From: Lolium rigidum
Lineage: Eukaryota > Streptophyta > Magnoliopsida > Poales > Poaceae
Assembly (NCBI RefSeq): GCF_022539505.1
Contig: NC_061514.1
Span: 327,033,090-327,097,089, forward strand
Direction of reading: 5' to 3'
DNA: 64,000 bases
Shown: positions 1-11,900 of the stretch, piece after piece
Layout of the letters: every line of letters begins with the position of its first letter
How positions within the stretch are numbered: the stretch's first letter is position 1
Made by a program: the position numbers and the translations under genes
Notes under the pieces: generated by a model
What the model saw: the letters and a program-made list of their open reading frames with translations, nothing else
The model's database searches: none
What the model was told of the DNA's origin: nothing

Positions 1-1085
1 TTTCCTCATAGATGCTTCTTTCTTCATACATCTGCATATTTAATTTGTTTTCACATAGTCCTTTATCTTCTCGTTTCTGCAATAACTAATCAGGCCATAT
101 GTGATGAGATGCTTCCTTCCTGCTACTTAGAATCATTGCTTTAATTACTACTGTTTTAGCAGATAGAATATTAAGGAGCAAAGCACCCATCACCCAAACA
201 AATGAGATCAATAACATCAGTTGTAGTACACAATTGCATACTAGACATGACAGTTGGGACTGGTTATGCTGCACCAAACTGTTTGGGACTTTAGTTTGTA
301 TACAAGAATGAAAACCCTCTTGTTTTTGTGGATGTGAGTTCATACAAATGCTCAATATGCCTTAGTGAGCTGGATGTACATTGCATAAATTGACCCGTTC
401 TTATTTTTCATTTATGAGTGTGCAAAATGAAGGTTGTATGGTACGGCGTTGGTCCTTTTTGGTCGAGTTGTATGGCGCGGTGTTAGTTCTTCTTTGGACT
501 TGTACATATAATCTTATTTTTCTATCAATGCATCAAAATGCAAGGCTTTTGTGTTTTCGTGAAAAATAGTATGCATAATGAAGATGGCTATATACTCTGT
601 AGTACCTGCATGTATCATGTAACATTACTCCATCCGAAGTTCATCATATCTTGTTTCTTATATGACTTATGATCCATAGACCATAGGAGCTAGTTTCTAT
701 TATTTACATCAAAAAAATGTATTTAGGTAGTGTAGCTAGTCGGTAGCTAATGGAAAGTCTATTTAGTCAACGATATATAATTTGACATATCCTTGGACCT
801 TGGTTCTGTTTCTGTATGATATATTGTATATGCTAAGTTCCATTTTATGTCTTTGTGTCCTTTGTGATATACATTAAGTTTGTTCAAATCCGCCCCTACT
901 TAGTAATTGAATTTATAGTTGTAATGCTGAACTCAACTTGTGATATGCTCTGTGCTCTGTCTTGGAATTCACTTAGATGCAAAAATCTAGTTCTAGATAG
1001 TTAAAACAATTGCAAACTTTCTGCTATTACTTTACTGGATGAACTAAAAAAAATGAATTAGTGCTAGGAGGAACTAGACACTAAA
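1..1085. other. AT-rich intergenic DNA, nothing assigned
   Basis: No open reading frame here resembles a known protein on either strand, and I see no terminal repeats, target duplications or RNA gene. The only structure is a weak internal repetition around 430-520 (ttgtatggtacggcg followed by ttgtatggcgcggtg). It could be the 3' flank of a gene lying outside the window. Confidence 0.5.
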
Positions 1086-1089
1086 TGAT

Positions 1090-1200
1090 ATAGTAAAAGC
1101 GGGACCTCGGCGTGAGAATTCCAGAAATTCGTTCCTGACATGATTCGAACTCTGATCGTTGGGGTGCACCACTGCGACCCCAACCACTGGGCTATTCCCT
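1090..1200 (-). repeat. tRNA-derived SINE-like sequence
   Basis: Read on the minus strand, this stretch contains a good RNA polymerase III A box (tagcccagtgg, plus-strand 1184-1194) and, about 32 bases further on, a B box (gagttcgaatc, plus-strand 1142-1152). Order and spacing fit a tRNA-derived SINE head. It does not fold into a full tRNA that I can recognise, and no clear target duplication was found. It could also be a tRNA pseudogene or a SINE head carried inside another transposon. Confidence 0.5.
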
Positions 1201-1289
1201 CATATACTTTGGTGTGGGAAAACACGGTAAGCTGCAGCCTGTAGGCATGCTAGGTGCAGTAGGCTTTTGCAGTGGTACGGACTACTGAG

Positions 1290-1665
1290 ATAGTAGTGTT
1301 ACAGTGTTGGGATAGTATGTTACTAATTGTGTACTAAAGCTAAAAAATATTTACTAATTGTGTTACAATAGTTACAAAAATATGTTACCACCAGTATTTT
1401 ACTTCTACTAAAAGATGTTACTACCGGTGTTACTATAGTTATAAAAACGTGTTACTGGTCCATTTAGTAACACAAACTTGTATGGTACTACAGCATAAAC
1501 TGTAACACAATTTTTAGCGTATGGTAACAATTATTATGTGTGACTGTGGACATCACTTAGTAACACGGCCTAATGGAACACATCTTACAATATGTTACTA
1601 CTTAGCCTAGTAACACTATTTTGGACTTGTAGTAACACATGATTGTGTTACCAAAGCTCTGTCAT
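1290..1665. repeat. TGTTAC/GTAACA-rich low-complexity block
   Basis: The motifs tgttac and gtaaca recur many times over about 370 bases on both strands, so the segment is rich in short inverted repeats. It lies directly 5' of the LINE. It looks like a decayed small DNA transposon or a diverged satellite-like patch into which the LINE inserted. No clear ends were found. Confidence 0.35.
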
Positions 1666-1669
1666 GTTG

Positions 1670-3798
1670 TAGTGTTAATAGACGATATACCCCAAGTTTC
1701 TATGGAAGAAAATGGGATTCTCACAGCACCTTACTCAGAGGAAGAGGTTCAGAAAGCCATTTTCCAGATGGAACGTAATAAAGCACCGGGTCCAAATGGT
1801 TTCCCTGCAGAGTTTTATCAAACTTTTTGAGAGACTATCAAGGAAGATCTTCTAGAAATGTTCAGTTTTCTTCAAACCGGACAGTTAGACCTATTTCGTC
1901 TAAATTTTGGTGAAGTAATGTTGTTACCAAAAGTTGACGAGGTAGAAAGGATCCAATAGTTTCGACCTATCTGTTTGTTAAATGTAACTTTCAAGATTTT
2001 CGCGAAAGTGGCCACTATTAGACTAAATACGGTGGCGGATCATGTTGTTCAGCCCTCACAAACTGCCTTCATGCAAGGAAGGAATATCCTTGATGGTGTG
2101 GCGGTCCATCATGAGGCGGTACATTGGGTTATATTAAAATTAGTTTTTGAAAAGGCCCATGATAAGGTCAAATGGTCTTTTCTTTAGCAGACTCTTAGGA
2201 TGAAAGGTTTTTCTCCCGAGTGGCGAGCGTTGATTAATGATTTCATATCTGGAGGAAGTGTGGCCATTAGGGTAAATGATGACACTGGACATTTCTTCCA
2301 TACACAGAAAGGCTTGCGCCAAGGCGATCCTTTATCGCCAATGTTATTTAATATTATGGTAAATATGCTAGCTATCTTGATCGAACGTGCTAAGTCTGAT
2401 GGCCAGATTTAGAGAGTGATTCCACATCTTGTTGATGGTGGTTTACCAATTGTTCAGTATGCCAACGATACGATTCCTTTTATGTACCATGATCTTGAAA
2501 AAGCTCGCAACCTAAAATTGGTTTTGGCAGCCTTCGATCAACTTTCGGGTCTAAAAATTAATTTCCATAAGAGTGAATTGTTTTGTTTCGGTCATGCCCA
2601 GGATGATGCAACTCTTTACGCGGAGTTGTTTGGTTGTGGGCAAGGCCAGTTTCCTATTCGTTATTTGGGGATAGCGATTCTTTATCGAAGACTTACAAAT
2701 GTTGAATGGAAAATAGTTGAGGAAAGACTTAAAAAACGTCTTAGTAGTTGGAAAGGTAAATTGGTATCCCTTGGGGGAAGATTGGTACTCATTAATTTAG
2801 TATTGACAAACATGGTACTGTATATGATAACTTTCTTCCTTTTTTCAAAAGGAGTCCTACAAAAGCTCGATTATTATCGATCGAGATTCTTTTGGCAAGG
2901 GGATAGTGAGAAAAAGAAGTATCGAATGGTTAAATAGAGTATAGTTTATAGACCCAAAGACCAAGGTGGGCTTGGAGTTCATGATCTTCAGGTCAAGAAT
3001 GCAACTTTATTGGGTAAATGGTTGTTTAAGCTTCTTACTAAGGATGGGGTCTGGCAAACCTTACTGAGACGAAAGTACATCGGCTCGAAAGCGCTCTCCC
3101 AAGTGGTTTGGAAACCTGGGGATTCGCATTTCTAGGCTGGGTCGATGGCATCGAAGAAGTTCTTCTTTCGCCATGGTACTTTCTCTATCAATGATGGAAC
3201 ACAGATACGGTTCTGGGAGGATATTTGGTTAGGCACCACCCCTCTATGTGAACAGTATCCTGCTTTGTATAGTATTGGTCGTCGCAAAAGTGATACCATT
3301 GCTACAGTAATGGCTACTTCACCTCCGGATGTGACTTTCAGAAAGAATTTGTTGAGTACACGACTAGTTGCATGGAACTCCTTACTTGTTCGTTTGGAGG
3401 ATATTCAACTAATGCACCTGATGAATTTGGATGGAATCTACATGCCAAGGGCAACTTCTTGGTAGATTCCCTTTACAATGCAATACTTCTATCAGATACA
3501 GATACACTAGTTGATAATAACAAGAAAATTTAGAAGATGAGCATACCGTTAAAAAATAAGATTTTTTGCATGGTATCTTCGTCGAGGGGTTATTCTCACC
3601 AAAGATAATCTTGTCAAGCGAAACTGGCATGGAAGTACTTGATGTGTTTTCTGTCATCAAGATGAGATGATTAAACACTTGTTCTTCCAATGTCGATTTG
3701 CTAGATATATATAGTCGATCATCCAAGTTGCTTCCAGCCTTTATCCTCCGACTAGTATTGCCAACGTCTTTGGCAATCGGCTTCATGATATTGATTTA
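1670..3798 (+). pseudogene. L1-type LINE ORF2 remnant, reverse transcriptase part (5' half)
   Basis: This is the second reading frame of a plant L1-type LINE, broken into several frames by stops and indels. Reverse transcriptase motifs occur in order: KAPGPNG (about 1783), FRPICLLN (about 1960), QGDPLSPMLFN (about 2320) and YANDT (about 2458). The last is normally YADDT, so a catalytic aspartate has become asparagine and the copy is dead on that ground too. After the RT comes the region leading to the zf-RVT (zinc-binding) domain. No endonuclease domain is present, so the copy is 5'-truncated near 1670. The frame is cut at 3798 by the Mutator-like insertion and resumes at 8494. It aligns closely with the second LINE at 28242-29551. 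Confidence 0.9.
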
Positions 3799-4065
3799 TA
3801 CAAGTTTTACAGTGATTGGCATTTTTAATAACCGTCTATCCACCTCGATCTGGCGGTGGAAAATAGACGGAACCAAACTGACGGAACCAAAAATGTGGGG
3901 CCGGAACCAAAATTTGTGGGACCGGAACCTCAAATATATTTTGCCAACATTATAAAAAGACGGGTATCCTTTTGAGCGGCCGAAACTACACAAATCTTAA
4001 AGCAATAATTGAGTATATGTGCACACATCTTAAAGCAATGATCAACTGTCGGTCTCTCATCTCTC

Positions 4066-4470
4066 TCTCAACCATGCGATCTCCCGGCGATCCCTGAGAC
4101 GGAGCGGAGGGGGCCGGCCGCGACGGAGGGAAACGGCAGAGGCCGCGACGTTCCTTTTCAACCTGGATCGGCACGGATGGGCGGCGACGGAGGGGACGTG
4201 GCCGGCTACAGGAGGAGCGGTGGCGGCGGCGTTCGGACGTGGGCACGTGGCCAGCGAGGGGAGAAGAGGCGGCGACGTTCGAACGTGGCCGATGAGGAGG
4301 AGCGGCCGCGACGATCGGACGTGATCAACGAGATCACGGTTCAAATTGAACTTCGCGACGGAGGAGCGATGTCGGCTTGGGTTGCTGGCGGCCGCCGGAT
4401 CAAAGCGAGTAAGGAGCGGGCGGCGGCCGCGCAACTTCACATCTCCGGTAAGGTTGTCGTCCTCCTCTAG
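4066..4470 (+). other. GC-rich exon-like fragment A inside the Mutator-like element
   Basis: This GC-rich, CpG-rich island of about 400 bases stands out from AT-rich surroundings. It begins near ctcccggcgatccctgagac and ends at caacttcacatctccggtaa, where gtaag reads as a splice donor, so it resembles a grass first exon plus 5' UTR. Reading frames of 97 aa (plus) and 184 aa (minus) are open, but neither resembles a known family, and long open frames are expected by chance in such GC-rich DNA. Fragment B at 7281-7575 is a diverged copy. Confidence 0.45.
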
Positions 4471-5379
4471 TTCTTCCCCCTTTTCTTGAGTCCAGGCCAA
4501 AGGTATATATGATTGGTGTGGCACGATCGTGATGCTACTATAACTAATCTTTTCTGAAGTTGAGATTTGTTCATGAATTTTGTTTAACGAAGTGCAGGAT
4601 AAACAGGGCATAATGCCGTCATGTTTGTTTTAAAACTTGGATTGTGTTGGCATTGTGAACAAGCATCTTTTGTTCGCGAGAGATCCATCACACTGTTACT
4701 GTTAACAAAACAAGAGTTGTCCTTATTAGTAGCATATTATTTTATAGGGAGTTCAAAGATTAGATAGCCCTATCAAGAGTTGTCTGTAAAAACGGGTGCA
4801 GTCTTCTTGTTTGCAGCATGTGAGCTTCCTTTCTTAGCACTTCTTGATCTTGTAATGATGCCCAGGTTGCTGTTCGTATCATATTTTTATCTCCATTTGG
4901 TAGGAATTTTACCCGAAAAAATAGAGTTCTGTAATATGTGTCTGTTTTTCTCTGAATGTTCTATTTTGTTTGATGGAGTGTTCTTTTTAGTAATTTTTTT
5001 TCAAAAAGCTGGCAGTAATCCGAGCTCATTACACAGAATGCCAGTACTTACTTAGGCTGAGGCGGTGTTCTGGTTTTACGCCGGTATAGCATAACATTCA
5101 ACCTAGTATTTTTCAGTTAACCGTCAACTTCTGAATGTTTTGCAGAACATCTAAACCTAGTAGTTTAGAATTTTAGATGTTGAGACTGGGATAAACTGCT
5201 AGGCACATGTCATATGTGATCCTCCAGACTCTATAGTGAACTGTAGGGAAGGATGTGTGAAGTAAAGTTGGAATTTGTAAGTAAACTCTGTTTCAAAATG
5301 ATTGTTCTTCTTTAGATTAGTATTTAAATGATTGTGCTGATGCCAAACCTTTAATTTCATGGACATGTATGCTCTTCTT

Positions 5380-5655
5380 TAGATTAGTATTAAAATGATT
5401 GTTCTTTGCATAGGACACCGAAGCATCATGCACAAAGGAGGAGACACCATCTTCCTCAAAACCATCAAAGGCCACTGCTTCCTGAAAATTCCAGTGCCAA
5501 TGTATCTCATGTGAGAACTGTTCTTCTTGTTGTGGCTCCAGTCACTACACAACGGCAGAGTACCCGTGCTCTCCGCTAGGGACAGGCCGGCGGCGGAGAT
5601 GCGGCCAGATGCGAGGAACGGCGAGGATGGCTTGGAGGAGAAGAACATAATTTGG
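5380..5655 (+). other. Possible captured exon fragment inside the Mutator-like element
   Basis: A mildly GC-rich stretch follows an acceptor-like site (ctttgcatag, then gacaccg, near 5412). It continues to about 5650 with several gcggag/gaggag words. The frame after the acceptor stays open for only about 20 codons. A ggaacggagggagta word at about 5748-5762 resembles the end of a Stowaway MITE, but I could not find a partner end. Function unknown. Confidence 0.25.
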
Positions 5656-5935
5656 ATTCCAGATCTGAAGGGTTAAAACGGAGAAGAATTGAGTTTCTAG
5701 GGAGTTTTCTGTAAAAAAAATACAATGACTAGATGCTCATGTTCCATGGAACGGAGGGAGTATATACCTTTCTATGTTTTTCGCCACGAACCGTCCAAAC
5801 AGAGGGATGAACTGTGTTCTTGGTGACATTTACTTCACTTTTTAGTTATCAAAAGGATTGAACGATTTAAAGCCTTTTTATGTTATCATTTATAATTTGT
5901 CCAATGCAGATTTCCCAGTTTCTCAAACAATGAAA

Positions 5936-6272
5936 TGCAATGCGGAATCTCAATTCCATTGCTTTGTTTCATCATTGAATTTGGACAATACTATTTGTTG
6001 CTCCACAATGCTATCACACAACAGAATGAACTCTCAAAACGTGTTATATTTAGGAACAGAGCGGTGGGTGTATATTCTAGCAGGAAAGGAAAAGACATGC
6101 AGCTTTCCCTTTTGAAACGGAAGGGTGTACATTTTATTTCCAAATAAAATAAAATGCAATACGAAATCTCAGTTGTACTGCGATGTTTCCTCATAGAATT
6201 TTGACAAGAATATTTGCTGCTCCACAACATTCACACAACAAAATGATACATTCAACTAGTAGGCAAGGGAAA
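5936..6272. repeat. Diverged tandem duplication, about 216-bp period
   Basis: The segment from about 5936 (gcaatgcggaatctcaattc) recurs from about 6152 (gcaatacgaaatctcagttg). The tatttgttgctccacaatgc and tatttgctgctccacaacat blocks match in each copy. The match is imperfect, so the duplication is old. It lies within the Mutator-like element and has no coding signal. Confidence 0.6.
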
Positions 6273-6499
6273 GACAAATGGGTGAAGAAGAAATTGCTAC
6301 TCCAGCTTCAATGCAAGCAAAATGTATTCTCGAACAGTTCTATGGAAGCAGCCACAACCCCTTTCCCTTCTGAAAAGATGTCTATTGCCGGTTCCTTAAT
6401 CTTTCTCTGGAGGAGTCTGTCCAGTTCACCTTTTAATATCTGTCAAAAAAAATCTCTCATTACAGAAAACCAGAGCATAAAACAGTTGTGTTGAAGATC

Positions 6500-7280
6500 T
6501 TAGCTACAAAAAATAACCTATTTTATTCACTGAAATAATTGATAGCCAAAGCATTATAACAAGAATCAATACAACTTATATGATAACCACAACCTAGCTT
6601 ACTGAACTGAGGCTCGTATGGAAAAAAGAGAAGCTAGATCAAGCAGCATGCACCTACATTTCAAATTTAACTAATCACAACACCTTTTTGTTTCAAATTT
6701 ACTTAACACTACTTTTAAATAAAAAATGTTTAAATAAGCTATTGTAACGAAGTTGATCATACCTGAATCAACTCTATGATACACTTTGGTGTAGAGAAAT
6801 TAAGATACCCCCCAAGCATCTCTATGCTAGCAGTTTTCATTCACCTCAAGGAACTAGATGGAATCATTCAATGAAACACCATTCTCAACAACCAATATCT
6901 TCTCTCATTTACAAAGTAAAGAAATTACATGCAGGGTGCAAACAAAAATAAATAGCGAAGTATAATACCAAGCCTGATTTAATTTGTCCAGAATTTTAAT
7001 GCCAAAGGGTGACTTCAAGTCCTCATCTGATCTGCCAATTACATACTGCAAAAACAAGAAAATGTTGTCAAAATATAGCTTTATACAGTTATACTTTATT
7101 TTTACCGCTTTTTTCCATGCAGCTTGAAACTTAAGCCTTACCTTTTCTGATTTTTAAGTGAATCTAAGTACTCTCTAATCATTTTTCAATAAGACAAAAA
7201 GATTTATGGATTCCAAATTCGATTAGGTTCTCTTCGTATGAAGTCCAAACTGCACTTGATTTACTCAAATTCTAATGTGA
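6500..7280. other. AT-rich interior of the Mutator-like element, nothing assigned
   Basis: This stretch of about 780 bases between the duplicated block and GC fragment B has no open frame of note and no recognisable motif. It reads like intronic or intergenic filler. Confidence 0.4.
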
Positions 7281-7575
7281 AGCATATGGTCTCTCCCGGC
7301 GATCTCCGGGACGGAGGGCAGGGGCCACGACCGAGGGAAGCGCGGGGTGGAGGGGACGGCGGCCACGGAGGGCGCCCGGCGAGGGGAGGATCGGCGGCGT
7401 TGGTTGAGTACATCGAAGGGAGAAGAGGCGGCTGCGGCGTCGGACATGGCCGGCGAGGGGAGAAGCGATGGCGGCGGTGGGTGGGTTTCGGCCGCCGGAG
7501 CTAGGCGAGGAAGGAGTGGGCGGCCGCGGCGGCGGCTCAACTTCACATCTCCTGTAAGTATGTCCTCTCTAATGC
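7281..7575 (+). other. GC-rich exon-like fragment B, diverged copy of fragment A
   Basis: It starts with ctctcccggcgatctccggg and ends with ggctcaacttcacatctcct followed by gtaag, matching both ends of fragment A at 4066-4470 while the middle differs in length. The donor-like gtaag is in the same place in both. Two copies of one gene-like island about 3.2 kb apart in one Mutator-like element suggest either an internal duplication or capture from two paralogues. The protein family is not recognised. Confidence 0.45.
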
Positions 7576-7964
7576 CATTCACTAATGTGAATTTGCTAGT
7601 ATCTGAATTCAATTAGACTCATAGCACATGAAATGTATGTGAGCCTATGGATCCGTTCTGCTGAATGAAACTCTGAATATATGTGGCCTAATAGCGGTAC
7701 AGTTCAGTCTAAGTTATCTATCCACTAGTACATAAACATTGTGTGTCATTTTGGAATAGAAGATAAACATTGTGTGTCGTTCTAAGTTAGCTTCATCACT
7801 AGTTTATTCTCTATTTTCTAGGACTGCTTACAATAGCATGAACGATACAAGAAGCATCTGAGTTTCAGTGGAAGCACATCAGAAGATTGCTGCGACATTG
7901 GGATTAGGCCGGCAGGTTAAATGAGAAGGTGAATCTTTTATCTACTAGTGCTTCATACCTGAAG

Positions 7965-8235
7965 GCAGGCGGGCCGACGGGCGGCGACTCGTGGTGGCGG
8001 CTTCGGCTGCGGGACGGCAGCGTCGGCTGTGGGGCGGCGGTGTCGACGGGGCGTCGGCTGCGGGGCGGGGGCTGTGTGGCTGCGGCTGCGTGGCGGCGGC
8101 GTCGGCTGCGGGGCGGCGGCCTAGGCGGGGCAGCGGCATCGGCGGGCCGTCGGCTGTGGGGCTGCGTGGCGGCGGCGGCTGCAGGGCAGCGGCGTCGGCG
8201 GGGAGGCGGCGGCGTGGCGGCGACGGGCGCTCCTG
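7965..8235. repeat. GC-rich degenerate tandem repeat (cggcggcgtcggctgcgggg-like)
   Basis: About 270 bases made of imperfect units around ggcggcgtcggctgcggggc. All six frames are open and give alanine/glycine/arginine-rich products, a by-product of the repeat and not coding evidence. Two near-identical ctatcgagatgtatca words follow at about 8239-8278. It sits near the right end of the Mutator-like element. Confidence 0.6.
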
Positions 8236-8493
8236 GTTTCTATCGAGATGTATCACAATCCTCTATCGAGATGTATCAAATCCTCCGATCTGATTCTGAT
8301 TTTTTTTTTGGGGATCACTGATGAAAACGTCCGTTCCAGAGCTCTTTTAAGGTATCATATTATTATAGAACTTACAGAAAATTTATCACAGATTTAATCA
8401 ACGGTCACAAAAAATTACATTAGACGGAACCAAAATTCGATTAGACGGAACCAAAGTTCCATGCCAATCACCATAAAAGAGCTCATTGATTTA

Positions 8494-8903
8494 AGGTTTC
8501 GAGGACTTATTAGGATGGTTGCGCTTGCAGTTATCTGGGCGTTATGGCTATGTAGAAATGATAAAAAAATAATGAAAAAAATCGTTCTATCTTGCAGGTT
8601 ATTTGGTACTCTCTGTTTGTGGTTGCCTCTTCAGAGGCTGGAGAACCGCGACCTCTTTACGGAGGTCTGTACACGATTGGGGGCTACGATAAGGGATACT
8701 TTTTTTTCCTACATGGGTGGCCGCATAATCTGTGGATTGTAGCTCCTCCTGTAGGCGTTTTACATTTTATCATCTCGATATGTACTCCGCCTTTTTTATT
8801 TATCTCTTTGAATACTTAGAGAATATTTAAACGGCTGTGTGGTTATGCAAAGATCGGGTGTAATTGCTTGTTTAACTAATAAAATCGTCCATTATCGAAA
8901 AAA
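8494..8903 (+). pseudogene. L1-type LINE, 3' end of the interrupted copy
   Basis: This is the continuation of the LINE broken at 3798. It encodes the tail of ORF2 (…ALAVIWALWLCRND… in one frame) and then the LINE 3' UTR, with an AATAAA-type signal (actaataaaatcg, about 8874) and the family's ending tatcgaaaaaa. The same ending occurs at 29530-29551. The 5' and 3' flanks share only the six bases taatag, too few to call a LINE target duplication with confidence. Confidence 0.85.
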
Positions 8904-8979
8904 GTAATAGAATATTTCTCAAGGATGGCTAGTATAACTTAGCTGATATATTAACTTTATTGGACACAAATACAAACCA

Positions 8980-11900
8980 TCAATACCCACACCTACCTCC
9001 TGGTCCACCATAGAACATGTGTGCACCATCACTATTATAGTCAAATGCATCGACACTGTAGCATCTTGGTTTAGTAGCTTGACAAGTTGTCCTCTCGCGA
9101 TCCAGATCGGTGAGTAGGTTTTCGATGTTTACGATCTTGACATTTCTCGCGTACGCAGCTCTGAGTTCTCCTTCCGCTGCGGAATGTCCGCTCCCCATTT
9201 CCGGCGGTTGTTTTTTGATTGTTGGGCCCCAAACATATCCACCGAAAGATGCCATGCTTGCTCTCCCTTTCAAGGTCGTGAAAAGAAAACTTGGCCAGTA
9301 TCCTACAGGCTTGTCGTCCACTACTAACCACCAATCTTTAGTCTTTGGGTCCTACAATAAAACACACATCATGTGACCATGTGGATTGACAGTACCATGG
9401 TATAATAGTAGTTCACAGGTTGTTCAGTACGAGTTATTATGTAGCATAACCAATATAAAAAAAAGTTTAACAATCCAAGAATTTTTATTACGTAGTATTT
9501 TACAACAGAAATGACATAAAACAAACTAAATCACAGAGCCAGCGAGTACGGTAAAAATGAATTTGAACTCATCTGCTTTAAAGAATTTACTAATAAATAA
9601 TATTATTAAAAAGCTAGAACAAATATCGTATAGACAAGATACATAGGAGCAACACCTTTAATTTGTTATTGTTTTCGTAGCGACAAGGCATGGAAATTGA
9701 CAACATGTAATTCTTAAAAACCTACTAACTACTCAGATGTATATGTAATATTTGAAACCGACTACATTACTCAGATGTTCACATCACCACCCCGCCACAC
9801 ACACTAAAAGCATCGCCTAATGAGGAGCAAATAAACGGAACTGGAAAATCGACAAAGTAAAGATGACTGTCTTGATGTCAAACCTATATATGTACCACTA
9901 AATGAGTAATCTGTTTTGCTCAAATATAGGATGTGTCAGGCCTAGGGTTTGATCTCCATTGGGCATGGGGTACAACCACTTGTGTCTATCAACCTGAACA
10001 TATAGCCAGTTTGATGGTACTGAAATTCAAACGATTTTATATCTGAGAGAAAATGGTGGACTTCTATACTTGTTGAGTGTTCATTATATTTTTGTACACA
10101 TACATTCAAATTAAAAAGGGCGTCCTGGAGCATTGCATAATAAAATGCAAGGAAAATTTTTCCTAGGAATACCCTTCTCTAGACACCACAATTTGTGGGA
10201 GCTTTCAGCACTATGTACACCCTTTATATATTCAAATTAACTAGCGCTAAAATTTTCGTAATTAAAGATACCTGAAACAAGAGAAATGTTAATGCAACTT
10301 GCTTCCCCTTGTAGACTGAAACTGGCGTAATTTGTTGTCCAAGAGCGAACTTCCCTACTTGCACAAAACCCTTACATTGCAAGTCAAAGCAAGGCTTATT
10401 CTGCAATTCCCTCTGCAAATAAAGTATTGATACATAAGAATTAGAAGATTTTTAATTATTTATATCATATCTCATATTACATTAAATATTTTCTTTTCAC
10501 TCTAGTATCAGTTTGAAGAACTTGCAAATAACTAATTTCATAGCAAAAATTCTTGCATAGAATTACCCAGACATGGAACCTTGCAAACCGATCTCCAAAA
10601 ATACTGGATACCTGAAAACCATATCATTAATCAAACTCACCATGTATTTATTTCTGAGACAAAAACATCATGTATATGCGGATGATGCATGCCCATATCC
10701 AGTAAATAATATTTTACTGTTATGGTAATGTAAACAAATCCAAATTAGATGCAACGTGTTCTATTAAATATGTTTATCTATTTTTGTATACCGCTATTTT
10801 TTTTTGTTACACTCAGTATGCTGATATATAATTAGGATTTTGGAATCAAAACATTTGTTTTAATGGAATTTTGGAAATACTTTATTTCTGAGAGATAAAG
10901 CTAAATATTTAGGGGACATATAGCCTATGAAAGTTGGCTTTTCTATGAATACATCCGGCTGTAAATTCATTCTGAACTATGAATTTTTTTATTTTGAATT
11001 TTGTAGATGATACATATCTATAATCCCTAATAATCTATAACTATGTAAGTAAAAAACTCTACTTTATACATATAAAACGTACCAGTCAGGACATATACTT
11101 TCAGGGAGCTGTGTCTAGTCATTAACTATTTCACTTTCTTTATATTTTTTCGATAGCGCTTTATTACTTAAAGAGTATTAAGCATTACACCCGGCCTCTG
11201 CATATAATACACGATATATGTCCGGACAAAGAAAAGAGTCATCTGCAATCACTTACACTTGATGCATAACGATCATACTTATCTTTTCTTTGCCCTAGAA
11301 ACACGTAATAAAATATAGATGCTTGCCCTAGAAACACGAAGTACAATATAGCCGCACACAAACACGTACACCACCACCCCAGGTACTTTTTTAGTATGTT
11401 CCACGTCCAATTAATGCACGTTTTAGTAACATATTCGGGTAGGGCATAAAGCTGAATTAGACTATTTGGTAAGATGGATAGTACAAGTAAATAAAAATAT
11501 CATTGTGTAAGTTAGCACTGTAGAATGACATGATGTTATACCAATGAACCAGCACCAATCCCCTCCAGACCTTCTCCAGGGCGACCATTTAACACGTTCA
11601 TGACTGTTGCACTAATATCTCCATATCCTTTCACCACTGGCTTCCATATACTAAATGATGCATGCGCTCCATAAATGTTATCTGATGTTGAGATTATGGC
11701 CAGCTAAAACAAAACAAAATCATAGTAAATAAGAAAAATGTAAAATACACTGACTATATTATTGCAGTTGAAGTATGTAAATGTCATGAGTTTGTACTGA
11801 TAGAGTCAATCAAATCATAAATCCTTGCTAAGAAATATATTCCAAGGTTGAAGGTAATGCCGGCCAGGTACAACCTATATATCCATGAAGTTGATCACCA

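Larger units (their letters stand above)
3799..8484. mobile_element. Mutator-like element, Pack-MULE candidate, nested in the LINE
   Basis: The insertion is flanked by a perfect 9-bp direct repeat, attgattta, at 3790-3798 and 8485-8493, the size made by Mutator-like transposases. The ends form imperfect terminal inverted repeats: left tacaagttttacagtgattg and right (reverse complement) gagctcttttatggtgattg agree from position 7 on, and both continue ggcat. Copies of gacggaacc follow inside each end. Removing the element and one 9-mer joins the two LINE halves colinearly with the LINE at 28242-29551, which proves the insertion. I see no transposase. Inside are GC-rich, gene-like islands (4066-4470, 5380-5655, 7281-7575, 7965-8235) unlike the AT-rich remainder, the usual look of captured gene fragments. 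Outer TIR bases are diverged, so the element is not young. Confidence 0.8.

Noticed and set aside
7929..8321. Open frames of 100-130 aa in all frames of the GC-rich block
   Set aside because: The block is a degenerate GC repeat; open frames on both strands follow from composition and the products are low-complexity.
1674..8906. taatag as target duplication of the first LINE
   Set aside because: Six bases in AT-rich DNA are expected by chance, and LINE duplications are usually longer.
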